Shown here: positions 10,971 to 21,295 of the stretch, piece after piece | Numbering within the stretch: position 1 is the first letter of the stretch | Layout: each line of letters begins with the position of its first letter | NCBI RefSeq assembly: GCF_022682495.2 | Contig: NC_071388.1 | Span: 179,209,622-179,273,621, forward strand | Direction: 5' to 3' | DNA length: 64,000 bases | From: Desmodus rotundus | Taxonomy: Eukaryota; Chordata; Mammalia; Chiroptera; Phyllostomidae | Program-made: the position numbers and the translations under genes | The notes under the pieces: model-generated | What the model was told of the DNA's origin: nothing | Seen by the model: only the letters and a program-made list of their open reading frames with translations | Database searches by the model: none

Positions 10971-13018
10971 TAAAATTTAAATTTTAAATTGATTATTTAT
11001 AGTATATAGAAAATATAACGTGTTGACTAGCTGTGCAACATTAATATGTCTTGTAACAGGTTTTATATCCTTGTTCCTCCGTCGGGGAAACCGAGGCATG
11101 TTTCTTTAAGGCGACCCCAGAAGTTACACTTACTGGCTCTCAGTTTGGTGACTTCTTATTCCTCCACAGTTATTTTTAGCAGCATCTTGTCAACAAGATA
11201 AAGGAAACCAGAAGAGTAAGTCATCCAAATATGTTTAAGTCATAGCTGATTTAAGCTTAAACACAAGGAAGTTCCAAGGATGCGACGGTGGGAATTTACT
11301 GCTTCGTGTTTTCGTCATGGCGAGCGTGCTGCTGACATCCTGGCTGCATTAGGCATAAATGGACTTCTGGGTTTTAAATTCTTTTCTGAGTTCTTTAAAA
11401 TTTCCCAGGCCTTAACTGAAATATACATTGTAATATATTGGGATACATATGAATATATGAGTATATGTTATAAATATTGAGTATTTTTTTTTGTTTGGAG
11501 ATTGTTAGATTTGTTGTCTGCATTTGTCCATTTCTAAATATGCCTATACATAGTTCTCTCTTCTGTACAATGTCTTTATAAAATATAATGCATAAATGTT
11601 CAGCTTTTAGGATTGCTAAAACAAACATACTAATAGTCCTGGCACATTGCTTAATAGTCCTTTTTATGTGTCTTTTATTCATGTAATTATAGATTTCTGC
11701 ATTTCTCAACAACAAATTCACAATCACTTGATGGGTAAAACAAACCATGACAAAGGAAAGGATAACAATAGCTTTTATAAGAATATTTTACAGCACTTCT
11801 TATCTCTAGAAAGCAATGAAGCACAGCTGAATGGAGAATGCTAATCAAACAAAATCTCAAGGGCATTGTAACTTCAATGATTAGAGAGGTTTTGCTCAGT
11901 AGCTAATATTAATGTCATATATTCTTAAAATTCTCCTTATCTGTTTTACTTTGAAGATATACTGTAGCTGCTACTTGTCAGCACATGTAGTCTAAGTAAT
12001 TTGACCTTGTAAGCCGGAGAGTCCAGATTATAGAGTTTCTGCACAGTGCTCTTCATCAGTATATCCATACCCGGGACACCATGTATTCTGATTTTTTTTT
12101 CTCATAAAATACAATGCTGCCAGGCATGCGGAGCAGGAGAGTGTGAAATCCTAGCGCCTTGATGAAAAGGCCTGGATGATTATTGGGTTTGCAGTATTCT
12201 AACCATCTTGTCACAGCCGGAACAGGTTTTCAGTCACAGTACCTGGGAGGGCCTTTCTCCCTTTTGGCAGAGCAACTGGGGACACGTGGGAAAAGGCCCA
12301 GGGGTAGAATTATAGCCTCACTTTCTGACTTCTGTTCTCTCGTGGCAATCTTCCTGCTGCTTCCCCTCCATGCTCTGGATGTTTTCCCGTTTCCATGATC
12401 TGCCCATCGATTCCTTCTGTGCTCCGATTTTCAATTAGCCTTTCAAATAGGAGAAATATCAAGCTTCCTGGAAAAAATTTTTAAAAATCTCACTCAGGCC
12501 ACCACACAAAAATAAATCAACCAATACTCTTGAGTTTGCTCCTCCACCAAACAAATCCCCTTTTCCCTTGTAGCTTCTTCATTTAACTTTGACTCTTACG
12601 AGCCCTTTCTACCTCCAAGCTGTTAATTCTTCTATTTGCTCCAAGAGGCACATTTCCAAGCCCGTTCTCTGGTCCAGATGTTCCACAACAGACCACTCCC
12701 CACTGTGAAAACAAAGGCGCTTTTGCCCTAAAGCTGTATATTTTAGCAGTCACCAAGGTAAGAGGTTTTTTTTAATCTTCTTGTTGAAATATCACGATGA
12801 ATTTCTTTACTTTTAATTAATTTCTCTGTGCTATTGGTTCAATTTAATTGTGAGGAGGATTGTAGCATGAAAATTTAAGGAACTATAATTTTTATTTAAA
12901 GAATCAAATTGTAAAAGAATGTGCTTTGAAAATTGGTTTCTATATTTGTTTGTTTGTTAATAGTGTCAGATTATACACCAATATTTTTTGTAGAGAATAT
13001 TTGGACATCTCTGAGATT
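10971..13018. other. AT-rich unique sequence
   Basis: No gene is supported. A short antisense MIR-like motif ('GGGGAAACCGAGGC') lies near 11083 but is too small to place. The stretch around 12460-12730 is C-rich with no recognised identity. Confidence 0.4.
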
Positions 13019-13020
13019 TA

Positions 13021-13582
13021 TTCCACTGCTGGGGTTATACCCTGAGAACCCTGAAATACCAATTCAAAGAACCTGTGCACCCCAATGTTTATAGCAGCAC
13101 TATTTATAATAGCCAAGTGCTGGAAACAGGCTAAGTGCCCATCAGTAAATGAGTGGATCAAAAAACTGTGGCACATTTACACAATGGAATTCTATGCAGC
13201 AGAAAGAAAGAAGGAGCTTCTACCCTTTGCGACAGCATGGATGGATCTGGAGTGCTTTATGCTGAGTGAAACAAGCCAGTCAGTGAAAGACAAATACCAT
13301 ATGATCTCGCCTATAAGCAGAACCTAATCAACAAAACAAACAAGCAAGCAAAATAGAACCAGAGACATGGAAACAAGGAACAGACTGTCAGTGACCAGAA
13401 GGGAGTGGGTGGGGTAGGAGGGAAAAGAAGGGTAAGTCTGGTGAAGGAACAGGTGTGAATGACCCATGGACATGGACAACAGGGTGAGGATTGACTGTGG
13501 GAGTGGGGGATGGGGGGGCAGGGCAGAGGAGAGCAATGGGGGAAAATTGGGGCAACTGTAATAGAACAACAATTTTTTTAAA
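13021..13582 (+). mobile_element. 5'-truncated L1 3' end (bat-type L1)
   Basis: The element starts in the ORF2 C-terminal region ('TCCACTGCTGGGGTTATACC'). It carries the last ORF2 codons in an open frame from 13085 to 13327, including the motifs AKCWKQAKCPS, WHIYTMEFYAAE and KDKYHMISPIS, which are typical of an L1 ORF2 C-terminus. The G-rich 3' UTR ends 'CAACTGTAATAGAACAACAA' near 13571. The intact C-terminal frame and low decay indicate a fairly young insertion. An evident long poly(A) tail is missing. Confidence 0.92.
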
Positions 13583-13585
13583 GAT

Positions 13586-13888
13586 TAATTCTAAGTAAGA
13601 AAATGTTTTTATGAATTCTTTTGGAACAGTTTCTAAATAATCATGAAAATATTATACAGATAGAATAAAGTTTTATTAATTATGAGCTAATTTTTCAGTC
13701 CGTGATGAATAGTTTTTTCCTCAAGTACGAGCAAGGAGTTATAAAATAATAACTGTTGCAATGTACAAAATAATGCTTTATTTCCTTTTATAATCATGAG
13801 CGTGGCAGCAGTATTCACCACCATTATAACTAGGAGAGGTTTAAAATCAAATTTTCATGTAAAAAAGTCTTGATTTCACACCCCCACC
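13586..13888. other. AT-rich unique spacer
   Basis: No recognised feature between the truncated L1 and the L2. Confidence 0.4.
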
Positions 13889-14164
13889 CCTCATCACCTG
13901 TTCTTCTGCTAGTCATTTCCTCTGTCGCCATCTCCCCAGGAGCTTTGGGCAAAGTCCCAGAGACCCATCTTCATTCCCTACTTTCTCTCACACTCCGGTA
14001 TCCAATCCACAGCCAACTCCTGTTAGCCTCTTCACCCAAACAGGTCTGGAATCTCCCTGGTTCCTTTCATCTCTACCACCTACCATGCACTGTTGTTTTG
14101 CCCAGATTATTGAAACAGCTTTCAATTAGACCCTGTAGTCAATTCTTGTCCACAGTAGTTAGAA

Positions 14165-14290
14165 TGAATAAAAAATGCATGTGTACATCTATGTGTGTAT
14201 TTGTATATGTGTGTGTACACATATTGTATGTACATGCATATGTGTGTGTATATATATACATGTATATGTGTATATATGTATATTTAAAAT
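14165..14290. repeat. TG/TA-rich microsatellite within L2
   Basis: Alternating TGTG and TATA runs of variable unit length, about 125 bp, lying between two collinear L2 pieces. Confidence 0.85.
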
Positions 14291-14431
14291 TGTGTCATGC
14301 TTCTCCATAAAATCCTTAAACAGCTCCTGATTGCACTTAAAACCCAGAGTCCCTGATGACCCTCGTGACCTGTGAGCTCTGGCCCCGGCCCACTTACTAG
14401 TTTGGTTCCTGAGCAGCCTGGGGCCAGAGCC

Positions 14432-14785
14432 TGTTTGGGTGCCATGTGCATCCCCTCAAAATTTGTATGTTGACAGCCCTCACCTCTAATGGGATGGTAC
14501 TTGGAGGTGGGTCTTCCAAAGGTAATTAAGTTCAGATGAGATCCCCGTGGATCCCCCGTGAGGGCATTGGTGTCCTTGTGAGAAGAAAACGAGACTAGAA
14601 CTCTCTCTTTTCCGCTGTGTAAGGATACAATAAGATGTCTGCACACCAGAAAGAGGGCTTTTTTTTTTACAGGGACCGAAAGTCGGCACCTTGGTCCTGG
14701 ACTTCCAAGCCTGCAGAACTGTGAGAGATAAAGGTCTGGGTTTAAGCCAGTCTGTGGTATTTGTACTGTGGCCCGAGCTAAGACC
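14432..14785 (+). mobile_element. MLT1-type LTR (ERVL-MaLR), solo, inserted in L2
   Basis: The full MLT1 order is visible on the + strand: 'TGTTTGGGTGCCATGTGCAT' start, 'AAAATTTGTATGTTGACAGC', 'GGTAATTAAGTTCAGATGAG', 'TGTCCTTGTGAGAAGAAAAC', 'GGACTTCCAAGCCTGCAGAA', 'CTGTGAGAGATAAAGG', and the end 'TGGCCCGAGCTAAGAC'. About 354 bp, close to a complete LTR. No internal sequence is adjacent, so it is a solo LTR. Confidence 0.88.
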
Positions 14786-15178
14786 CTGCCCTTAATCGTG
14801 CGCCAGTGCCTCTGCCGTTATATTCCCACCTCAGACCCCTCAAGCGTGTTCTTGCCTCTGCACTCAATCTTTTCTCTTTCAGTGACTTTTTCTCCTGTGC
14901 ATGCGTCATCCTGGTCTCAGATGTCACCTGTTCAGAAAGACCTCTCACACACAACTGGAAGTAGTGTCTCCAGATATTCTCTAGCCCATCACTGTTTTAT
15001 TTCTTTGGAGCGCTGTGTTTATGAGTTGATTTCTTGGTTTATTATTAGCCTTTTCCAAGTAAAATATAAATGCTATGAGAGCAGGGACCTCATCTGTTTT
15101 GCTCACCACTATGCCCTTGGCTTCCAGCACAGTGCCTGGCACACAGGAAGCACCCTATAAATATTTGTTTTGTGAATG

Positions 15179-15988
15179 TCATACGACAACTAGCATACCA
15201 TAAGGTAATTAGCAGAAGTCGCATAGGAAAGATCATGTACACTTTGCTTCAGAAAATTCTTTGACTTTTACTAAAGGATTTATTCTTGAATTCTTTTATT
15301 GCCTTGGGATATTTTTCCAGGCCCAATAATTCTACATTTTAAAACTGAAAAATTTTCCCCAAGCGTATCTGCTGTTACTGTGTATCTGACCTTCATGGAA
15401 AGACCACGTATATCACACGATCTGAGTTCGATACGAGGCTCCCCCTTAGATGAAGCAAGGTTAGCTGGCATTTTTCATGTTTATAATCCACAAGCTCATG
15501 AATTATATAATCAAGTAATATAATTTCCTTCCCCTTACTTTAAGACTTGGTCCCTCGGAATAATGGCTAATATTAGCAAGTTAGCTTACTTTAAGTTTTT
15601 GTAAGAGTTATCTCTGGGTTTCCAGATAACTCGGGCAGAAAGTGTGACAGAGTGAATAATAAACTTTTCATATAAAGCAAAGAAAGATAATAATTCATTA
15701 GTAGAAAATATTTACACAGCTATGAATCAAACAAGAGTCTTACATGCTATTTGAAAAATATTATCTGAACATTTACTATGTGCTAGGTACATTTATTAAA
15801 CACATTATTGAACACCAGTACTCTGCTCCTAGGCCCTGTATTTCACTGCTTTAAGGCATCATAAAGTATAAGATGCACCATTATTTTATGTACCATGGAA
15901 AATATTTTAAAAATCTGATCGATTGAATAATAGTATAATATGAACTAAAAGACACACCCTGCTTAAAAGAAAAATAAGTGGGTAAAGA
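15179..15988. other. AT-rich unique sequence
   Basis: A short L2/MIR-like tail ('ACATTTACTATGTGCTAGGT') is visible at about 15768-15790. Nothing else is recognised. Confidence 0.4.
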
Positions 15989-15989
15989 C

Positions 15990-16480
15990 ACCCTTAAGGA
16001 GTTTACAGACAAATAGGGAAGCAGAGGAATTAGTAAATAAGGTCATCATACGATTTGACAATGCAACAATGAAACATATGTAAATTCCAGTAGTTGCACA
16101 GAGGAGGGAGAGATGAACTCCAGGGAACGGTGTGGAAGGGAGCACAGCGTGTATCAGGAAAGTTTTTATGGAAAAGTCTATGGGTTCTCCAATGGGTAAG
16201 AGCTTTCTAGGTAAAAATGATAGAAACAAACGTCTCAAGCAATGGTTTATACTATAAAAGAGCTTGATGAGGTCTGAGGTTTTACACAGTTGAGTATGGC
16301 TGGAATGTAATGTGTGTGGTTTAAGTGAGGGAAAGAAACATGGTGAGGGGGTGCAGCCCTAGTCAGGTAGGAGCCCTGAGGAGAGCCCCAATACCTTGCA
16401 GAATGATTTGCAGAATGATTTTAATGGAAAACCTCCAAAAGTCTTTAAGCAGAGTGAGGCATGATCTGATTATTTGAACC
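15990..16480 (-). mobile_element. L2 LINE fragment, antisense
   Basis: Antisense L2 landmarks include 'AAGGAGTTTACAGACAAATA' near 15995, a central 'TATCAGGAAAGTTTTTATGG' segment near 16152, and 'TAAGCAGAGTGAGGCATGAT' near 16446. Diverged but collinear with L2 over nearly 500 bp. Confidence 0.7.
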
Positions 16481-16484
16481 ATTA

Positions 16485-16665
16485 ATTAAATAATCCAATA
16501 ATGATTTATCAAGCAAATATGATATAGCAGACATTGGAATAGGTCTTGAAATTCAGTGGTAAGCAAATCAGAGTTCTTCCATGTCCAGCAAATAGCCAGT
16601 GGAGAAGATAGCCTAATAAAGCAATCACTATAAATTTTCTTGACATGGTACATTAATACAAAAGC
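16485..16665 (-). mobile_element. L2 3' end, antisense (second copy)
   Basis: 'AATAATGATTTATCAAGCAA', then 'TAGGTCTTGAAATTCAGTGG' and 'AGAGTTCTTCCATGTCCAGC' follow the antisense L2 3' terminus. Because this is the L2 terminus and abuts an internal L2 segment, it represents a separate insertion or a rearrangement. Confidence 0.6.
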
Positions 16666-16675
16666 AAAGGAAGCA

Positions 16676-16870
16676 AAGTGGTGCGAAGCTTACAGGCTCT
16701 GTAATCAGATTTACTAGGCTCATAACCAGGCTCCTCTACTTAATACAAAGTGTAGTTTCAATATCTGTAAAATGGGAATAATAACGTAAAGATAGTATAT
16801 ACCTCATGAGCTTGTTGAGAGAATTAAATGGAAGTCCTGCCTGGCATATGATGGGCACTTAATTAAAAGT
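16676..16870 (+). repeat. MIR SINE
   Basis: MIR series: 'GGCTCTGTAATCAGATTTAC', 'CAATATCTGTAAAATGGGAA', 'AATAACGTAAAGATAGTATA', 'TACCTCATGAGCTTGTTGAG' and 'CCTGGCATATGATGGGCACT'. Confidence 0.85.
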
Positions 16871-16997
16871 GAATTTTTGTAAGTGTCATGATTGAGGAGC
16901 TCATGGGTTTCTCCCAAACCAATCAAGAACTCCGAGAAGACATCCTACAAGACCGGGAGCCTAGGTGGAGACCTAAGAATGAAATGAAATGAACGGG

Positions 16998-17090
16998 GTG
17001 AGTATATGCATATATATATATATATGAAATACATAGTATATGTTTTATATATAATATATACATATTTTATTATATGTATTGTATTATATT
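16998..17090. repeat. TA-rich simple repeat
   Basis: Imperfect (TA)n/(TATG)n tract, almost purely A+T. Confidence 0.85.
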
Positions 17091-17213
17091 TCCCCATTTC
17101 TCAATCTTCCTGGTGGCCCACTTCTCTTTCCTGGAATCAATAATTAAATAAACTATTACACAGAAGTCTTATCTCAGGTATTCAGTTGGGGGAACCCAAA
17201 GTAAACTAATTGG
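17091..17213 (+). mobile_element. 3' end of an ERVL-type LTR (candidate)
   Basis: 'ATTAAATAAACTATTACACA' followed by 'CTTATCTCAGGTATTCAGTT' and 'GGGGAACCCAAAGTAAACTA' matches the typical 3' end of old ERVL-class LTRs, just before a primer-binding-site-like motif. The 5' part of the LTR could not be delimited because of the TA-rich repeat. Confidence 0.5.
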
Positions 17214-17960
17214 TATCAGGAATAGCTTTAGAAAGAACACCCTTAGGATGAGATTCTGGAGCAATCATTCACTAGTCAAATAGCAACAAGGACCTATTCT
17301 GGTGGTAAATGGATGATTCCTGCTGATAACCTGTGGCATGCTGTATCATCACAATAAAAAAAAAAAGACTCACCTGAGCTACCTAAGGATGAGGTGCAGG
17401 TAGAAGGCGAAGTAATTGTTTTAGCACCTGAATGGTATGGGGCTATTGGGAATTTAAAGGGTGTAGGATGGGCTGTGGGAGTCTTCAGGAACGAAAAGAG
17501 CAGGCCCAGTTCAGCCAACCCTCAGCTCAGAGTGGACCACGGAAGCCGAAGTTCCTTCAAGGCAGTGTTTCAAGAGATTACCTTGTCGTGAGGCCCTCGG
17601 GAAGACTGTGTTGCACATCATACCTCGTCGTGGAGCTAAAGGGGGACAAAATACGCAGGTGTGAGAGGTTTCCTTTGTAAAAACAAGAACCCCAGTAAGG
17701 GAGGCTTGGGGCGGGAACATTTGGATGGATGAATGCAAAAAACCTTGAACCTCAGTCTCGAGTCTTCTGAAGTCTGGGCCAACAGCAGTAGCCTTTGCCT
17801 CCGGCTGATTGTGGAGGAAGGCAGCCTTGATTTCTCCAGAGTCAATTCAAACTCCGGACCTGAGGCAGATGCCTTAAAGGAAGATGCTTGTTCTCCTTCA
17901 GATCCACCCTCACCTCCTCTCATTCCTCCAGCTCTGTGAGTAAAGTAGGATCTCATTGTA
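17214..17960 (+). mobile_element. ERVL-like internal remnant (candidate)
   Basis: Immediately after the LTR end lies 'ATTGGTATCAGGAA', which resembles a diverged ERVL leucine primer-binding site. Degraded, stop-rich sequence follows. No protein domain can be assigned with confidence, so the retroviral nature of the internal part rests on the LTR/PBS junction. All frames are broken, so it is an old non-functional copy. Confidence 0.4.
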
Positions 17961-18394
17961 GCCTAAGAGGGCAAGTGTGTTGTTCTCCAGGAGAACAGTT
18001 TCCTTACTGAAAGAAATAGGCTAATACTTGCTAGCGAAAGCAGGAGAAGCTGTGTGGGATCGGATCTCAAAATCACTGAACTGGGGGCACAGAACGAAAG
18101 GAGTGACAGGAGGGAGTGCCCCCACAGTGGGGAGTTCTCCTGTCACACGGCTCGCCGGGAGAGGGCCCGGGCTCAGAGCTGATGAGAGTGTGCCGCTGCA
18201 TGGCGCCTTGCAGCTTGAACACACCCGCAGCCTGCGACTTACAGAAGGGGGAATGCCTGGTGGGGTCACATGTGTCAGGGAGTCCCTGCTTTCTCTGTTC
18301 AACAAAAGCAGCTCTGCTCTAGCTGCTTTGTCACCAAGACTTGCACATAAAAGTTCACATGATAAGAGGCTTCTGTTCTACAAAAAACAAAACA

Positions 18395-18470
18395 AAACAA
18401 AAAAACCCAACAATCGGAAAAGCACTAGACTAGATGCTCTCCACCGCCTTTTCCAGCTCTAACGCTCCAT
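18395..18470 (+). repeat. MIR-group 3' end (short)
   Basis: 'CTAGACTAGATGCTCTCCAC' and 'TTTTCCAGCTCTAACGCTCC' follow the 3' end of a MIR-group SINE. Confidence 0.45.
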
Positions 18471-18475
18471 AGGAC

Positions 18476-18705
18476 CCTGGCCGGTTAAGCTCTGGAGCCT
18501 GACTGCTCAAGGTCAAATACTGCCCTCGCCTTTCCTGGGCTGTAAGACCTAGGGCAGGATAATTCACCTCCTTTAGCATCGAGTCGATATGTAAAATGGA
18601 AGTAATCAGTGTATCTACCGAATGGAATTACTGTTTTCAATGAGAACACACATGATTCTCAGCACAGTGTCCAGCACATTGTAAATGCTCGGTACTTATT
18701 ATAGG
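18476..18705 (+). repeat. MIR SINE
   Basis: 'GGTTAAGCTCTGGAGCCTGA', 'CTGTAAGACCTAGGGCAGGA', 'TATGTAAAATGGAAGTAATC', 'TCAGCACAGTGTCCAGCACA' and 'GTAAATGCTCGGTACTTATT' form a nearly full MIR on the + strand. Confidence 0.85.
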
Positions 18706-20588
18706 AATATAGGAATGTCTCAGAAATAGATTCTTTTAGCCAGATGAAATACAGCATAGATAGGTGATGTAGTTATAGCTATACATATTTAAATAAACTT
18801 TAAACAATACATGATTCTTTATATCAAAGTCTTTAATATCTGCATTCTAAGTAGAGCCTTGCAGAATAACAATATATTAGAACTTGTCATCTTTGTAGGT
18901 CCCCAAATGGTCAAATATTGGCAATTTTGTTTGTTTTCTATATGATACATAGAAAGTAGCAACTCTTAGAAAAGGATGAACCTTCCTATGGTGAAGGCTG
19001 GCGGCAGGGAGTTAGGAGTGACATCCACTCCTAGAAAGACAAGGACATATGTTGGCGATTTTTCTCTTGCACAGTGTCCACAGGCTGCTGAGCAGGCCGC
19101 TTTTACCTTGACTTCTGAAAATGGGCTCCACGATAAAGCACAGAGACATAGCAAGTCAGAATGGCTTCCTGGTTTGGTTTGTGTTGCAGCAGAACTACTC
19201 AACTCTGCCTTTATTTGACACCCAGAGTGGGGCAAAGTGCTCATGTGTGGAAAGTGGTGTTGCTATACACACATCTATAGTCCGTGTGAGCACGTGAACG
19301 GCAAAGCTTAGTATTTCTACACAAAACGAGAAGTCTACTGCTGTCTTCAGTGAGAGTTTTGTTATCTCCTACGTTATACATCAGCATTTAATGGTATTTA
19401 AAATTTAGGTGATCTATTGTTATTTCTCTCTCTCTCTTTTTGCATTTTATGTACTTGCTAAAATTAATTTTCAGAGAGCAACCTTGCAATGCCTGAGCCA
19501 CAGAATCAGGTACTTGCACAGTCCTTTCATCTTGAATTTTCCCTTCCCCAGAGCTTTACCAGGTATATATATGAACGTGAGGTTGGTGCCTTAAAGGCTT
19601 CCTTTCCGTTCAGCTGGTGTGGTCCCGGGAAATGTCAAAGAGAATCTTTGGATTCATTCCCATGGCAACAGGCAACTCTATCACGAAGGACACTGCTAGC
19701 TCCTCTCTTTGAGAAGCTTGGCTCTGTATTTGAGATTCAAAGCTATCTTCTTTATTAATTTTACTTTTGGACCCACTGGGATGCCCTGTGACTACAGAAA
19801 TGCCTTATTCGTTGCATACACTTGGGATGGGAAGATGATGCCTCTTCACGAAGGAGGCAAACTGTGGATGACGTGAGAGGGCTTTGCAGAGCTGTGGGAC
19901 TGGAAGTATTTGTGTGGCTCAGCAGAGAAGGAGCAAAAGGAATTAGGGTGAACAAACAGAGAATACCAAATCAGGCATGTGTGCACAAACTTACACATGC
20001 GCACACGCAAACATCAGCAACACATGGAGCAGACTCTGGGGTATAATGACAGCTACTCTGCATACTTAAACATGGATGTGGAAAGGTTTATTTTCAGCCA
20101 TGCTGACTGTGAAATTTGTAATGGAGATGAAAGCCATCATCAGCGGTGTCTTTTCCACCGAGTGTCTGTGCTATTAGGGACATTTGCAAGGGTCAGTCTT
20201 TGGGGTCTAACTGTTTTTCTGTGCCTGGAGCCTCATTATTTCATCACATTTTCTACGATGTGACAGGAAAGCAAAGTATTGAAGAATTACTGAATTAAAT
20301 CTGTTAAAAGATTCCACTTCATGTCTTGTGAAATGCAAACAAATATGAAAGGCTGCCTGAAGGAAAGCCTTGTAGAAAACAGAACGGAACAAAACCCGAT
20401 GCCTCTCCCGCCCCGGAGTCTAGTCTGGGGTGGGACTCATTGAAAAAAACAAAACAATCTCCAAGTGATTTCAATGTGTGACCAAGACTGATTAGCTTAA
20501 TCACCTTAGAGATTATCAGCATTTCATTCGATAATGTTTTGTTTTGCATGAGCTTATGTTCCAGTTTTAATCAAGGTGCACTGGGTGT
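18706..20588. other. Unique sequence, no gene supported
   Basis: Mixed composition with many short frames, none convincing. A CT-rich microsatellite lies at about 19424-19440. Confidence 0.4.
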
Positions 20589-20589
20589 T

Positions 20590-20760
20590 TTAAATATTTC
20601 AAAGTATATAACACATACAGATTTAATCTCATTAAATACTCAGAATCATCTCATTAATTGGGAAGGTACAACTTTGCTTTGACAGAAAAGGAGAGTGGAA
20701 CTCAATGACTCAGTCACATATGTGACTCACAGCCTGATTCTGAAGCTGATGTTTTTCTTA
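20590..20760 (-). repeat. MIR SINE, antisense
   Basis: 'ATTTAATCTCATTAAATACT', a diverged central part with 'GACAGAAAAGGAGAGTGGAA', and 'CACAGCCTGATTCTGAAGC' follow the antisense MIR order. Confidence 0.6.
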
Positions 20761-20920
20761 CTCTTCCACACTTAACATCTTTATCAACATCAGACAAGCA
20801 GATTATATTCCAGGAAACCTGGTAGCAGACAGGTTAAGTAAAGGGGGATGAGGGGGTTGGTGAAACGTGAGGGACAGCTTTGGGCATAATAAGTTTGTTT
20901 GTCTCCCTGTGTTTAATTTT

Positions 20921-21295
20921 CCAAAAACATTGTGACAAAGTACCACAAATTGGTTGGCTTAAAACAGATTTATTCTCTTGCAGTTCTGGAAGCTAGAAGC
21001 TGGGAGTCAAGGCATCCAGCAGTCCCTGGCACTCCTGGCCTGTAGCTGCATCTCTCCAGTCTTTATCTTTGTCTTTAAGTGGCTTCTTCATGCCTCCTCT
21101 GTTCCAAACTTCCTCATTATTCCTTTTATAAAGACACCAGATATTGGATTTAGGGTCCATCATAAATCTGGGTAATTTCATCTTGAGATCCTTATCTCAT
21201 TACATATGCACAGACCCTGCTTCCAAATAAGGGCACATTCTGTGATTCTAGGTGGATATGAGTTTTGGAGGAACTCTAATCAGCTCATACTACAC
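20921..21295 (-). mobile_element. MaLR-type LTR, antisense
   Basis: The antisense LTR order is clear: 'GTGACAAAGTACCACAAATT', 'GGCTTAAAACAGATTTATTC', 'CAGTTCTGGAAGCTAGAAGC', 'TAAAGACACCAGATATTGGA', 'GACCCTGCTTCCAAATAAGG' and 'GGCACATTCTGTGATTCTAG'. Length of about 375 bp agrees with a solo LTR of the ERVL-MaLR group. The subfamily is not assigned. Confidence 0.75.

Larger units (their letters stand above)
13890..15178 (+). mobile_element. L2 LINE 3' portion, interrupted
   Basis: The sense-strand L2 pattern runs in order: 'TTGCCCAGATTATTGAAACA' near 14098, 'AAAATCCTTAAACAGCTCCT' near 14308, 'GATGTCACCTGTTCAGAAAG' near 14919, 'ATGAGAGCAGGGACCTCATC' near 15074, and the terminal 'CACAGTGCCTGGCACACAGG' and 'CCTATAAATATTTG' near 15128-15167. 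The microsatellite at 14165-14290 and the MLT1 LTR at 14432-14785 interrupt it. The 146- and 130-codon open frames here are chance frames in L2. Confidence 0.8.

Noticed and set aside
14284..15160. Open frames of 120-130 codons
   Set aside because: They fall within the L2 and MLT1 repeats and have no independent support.
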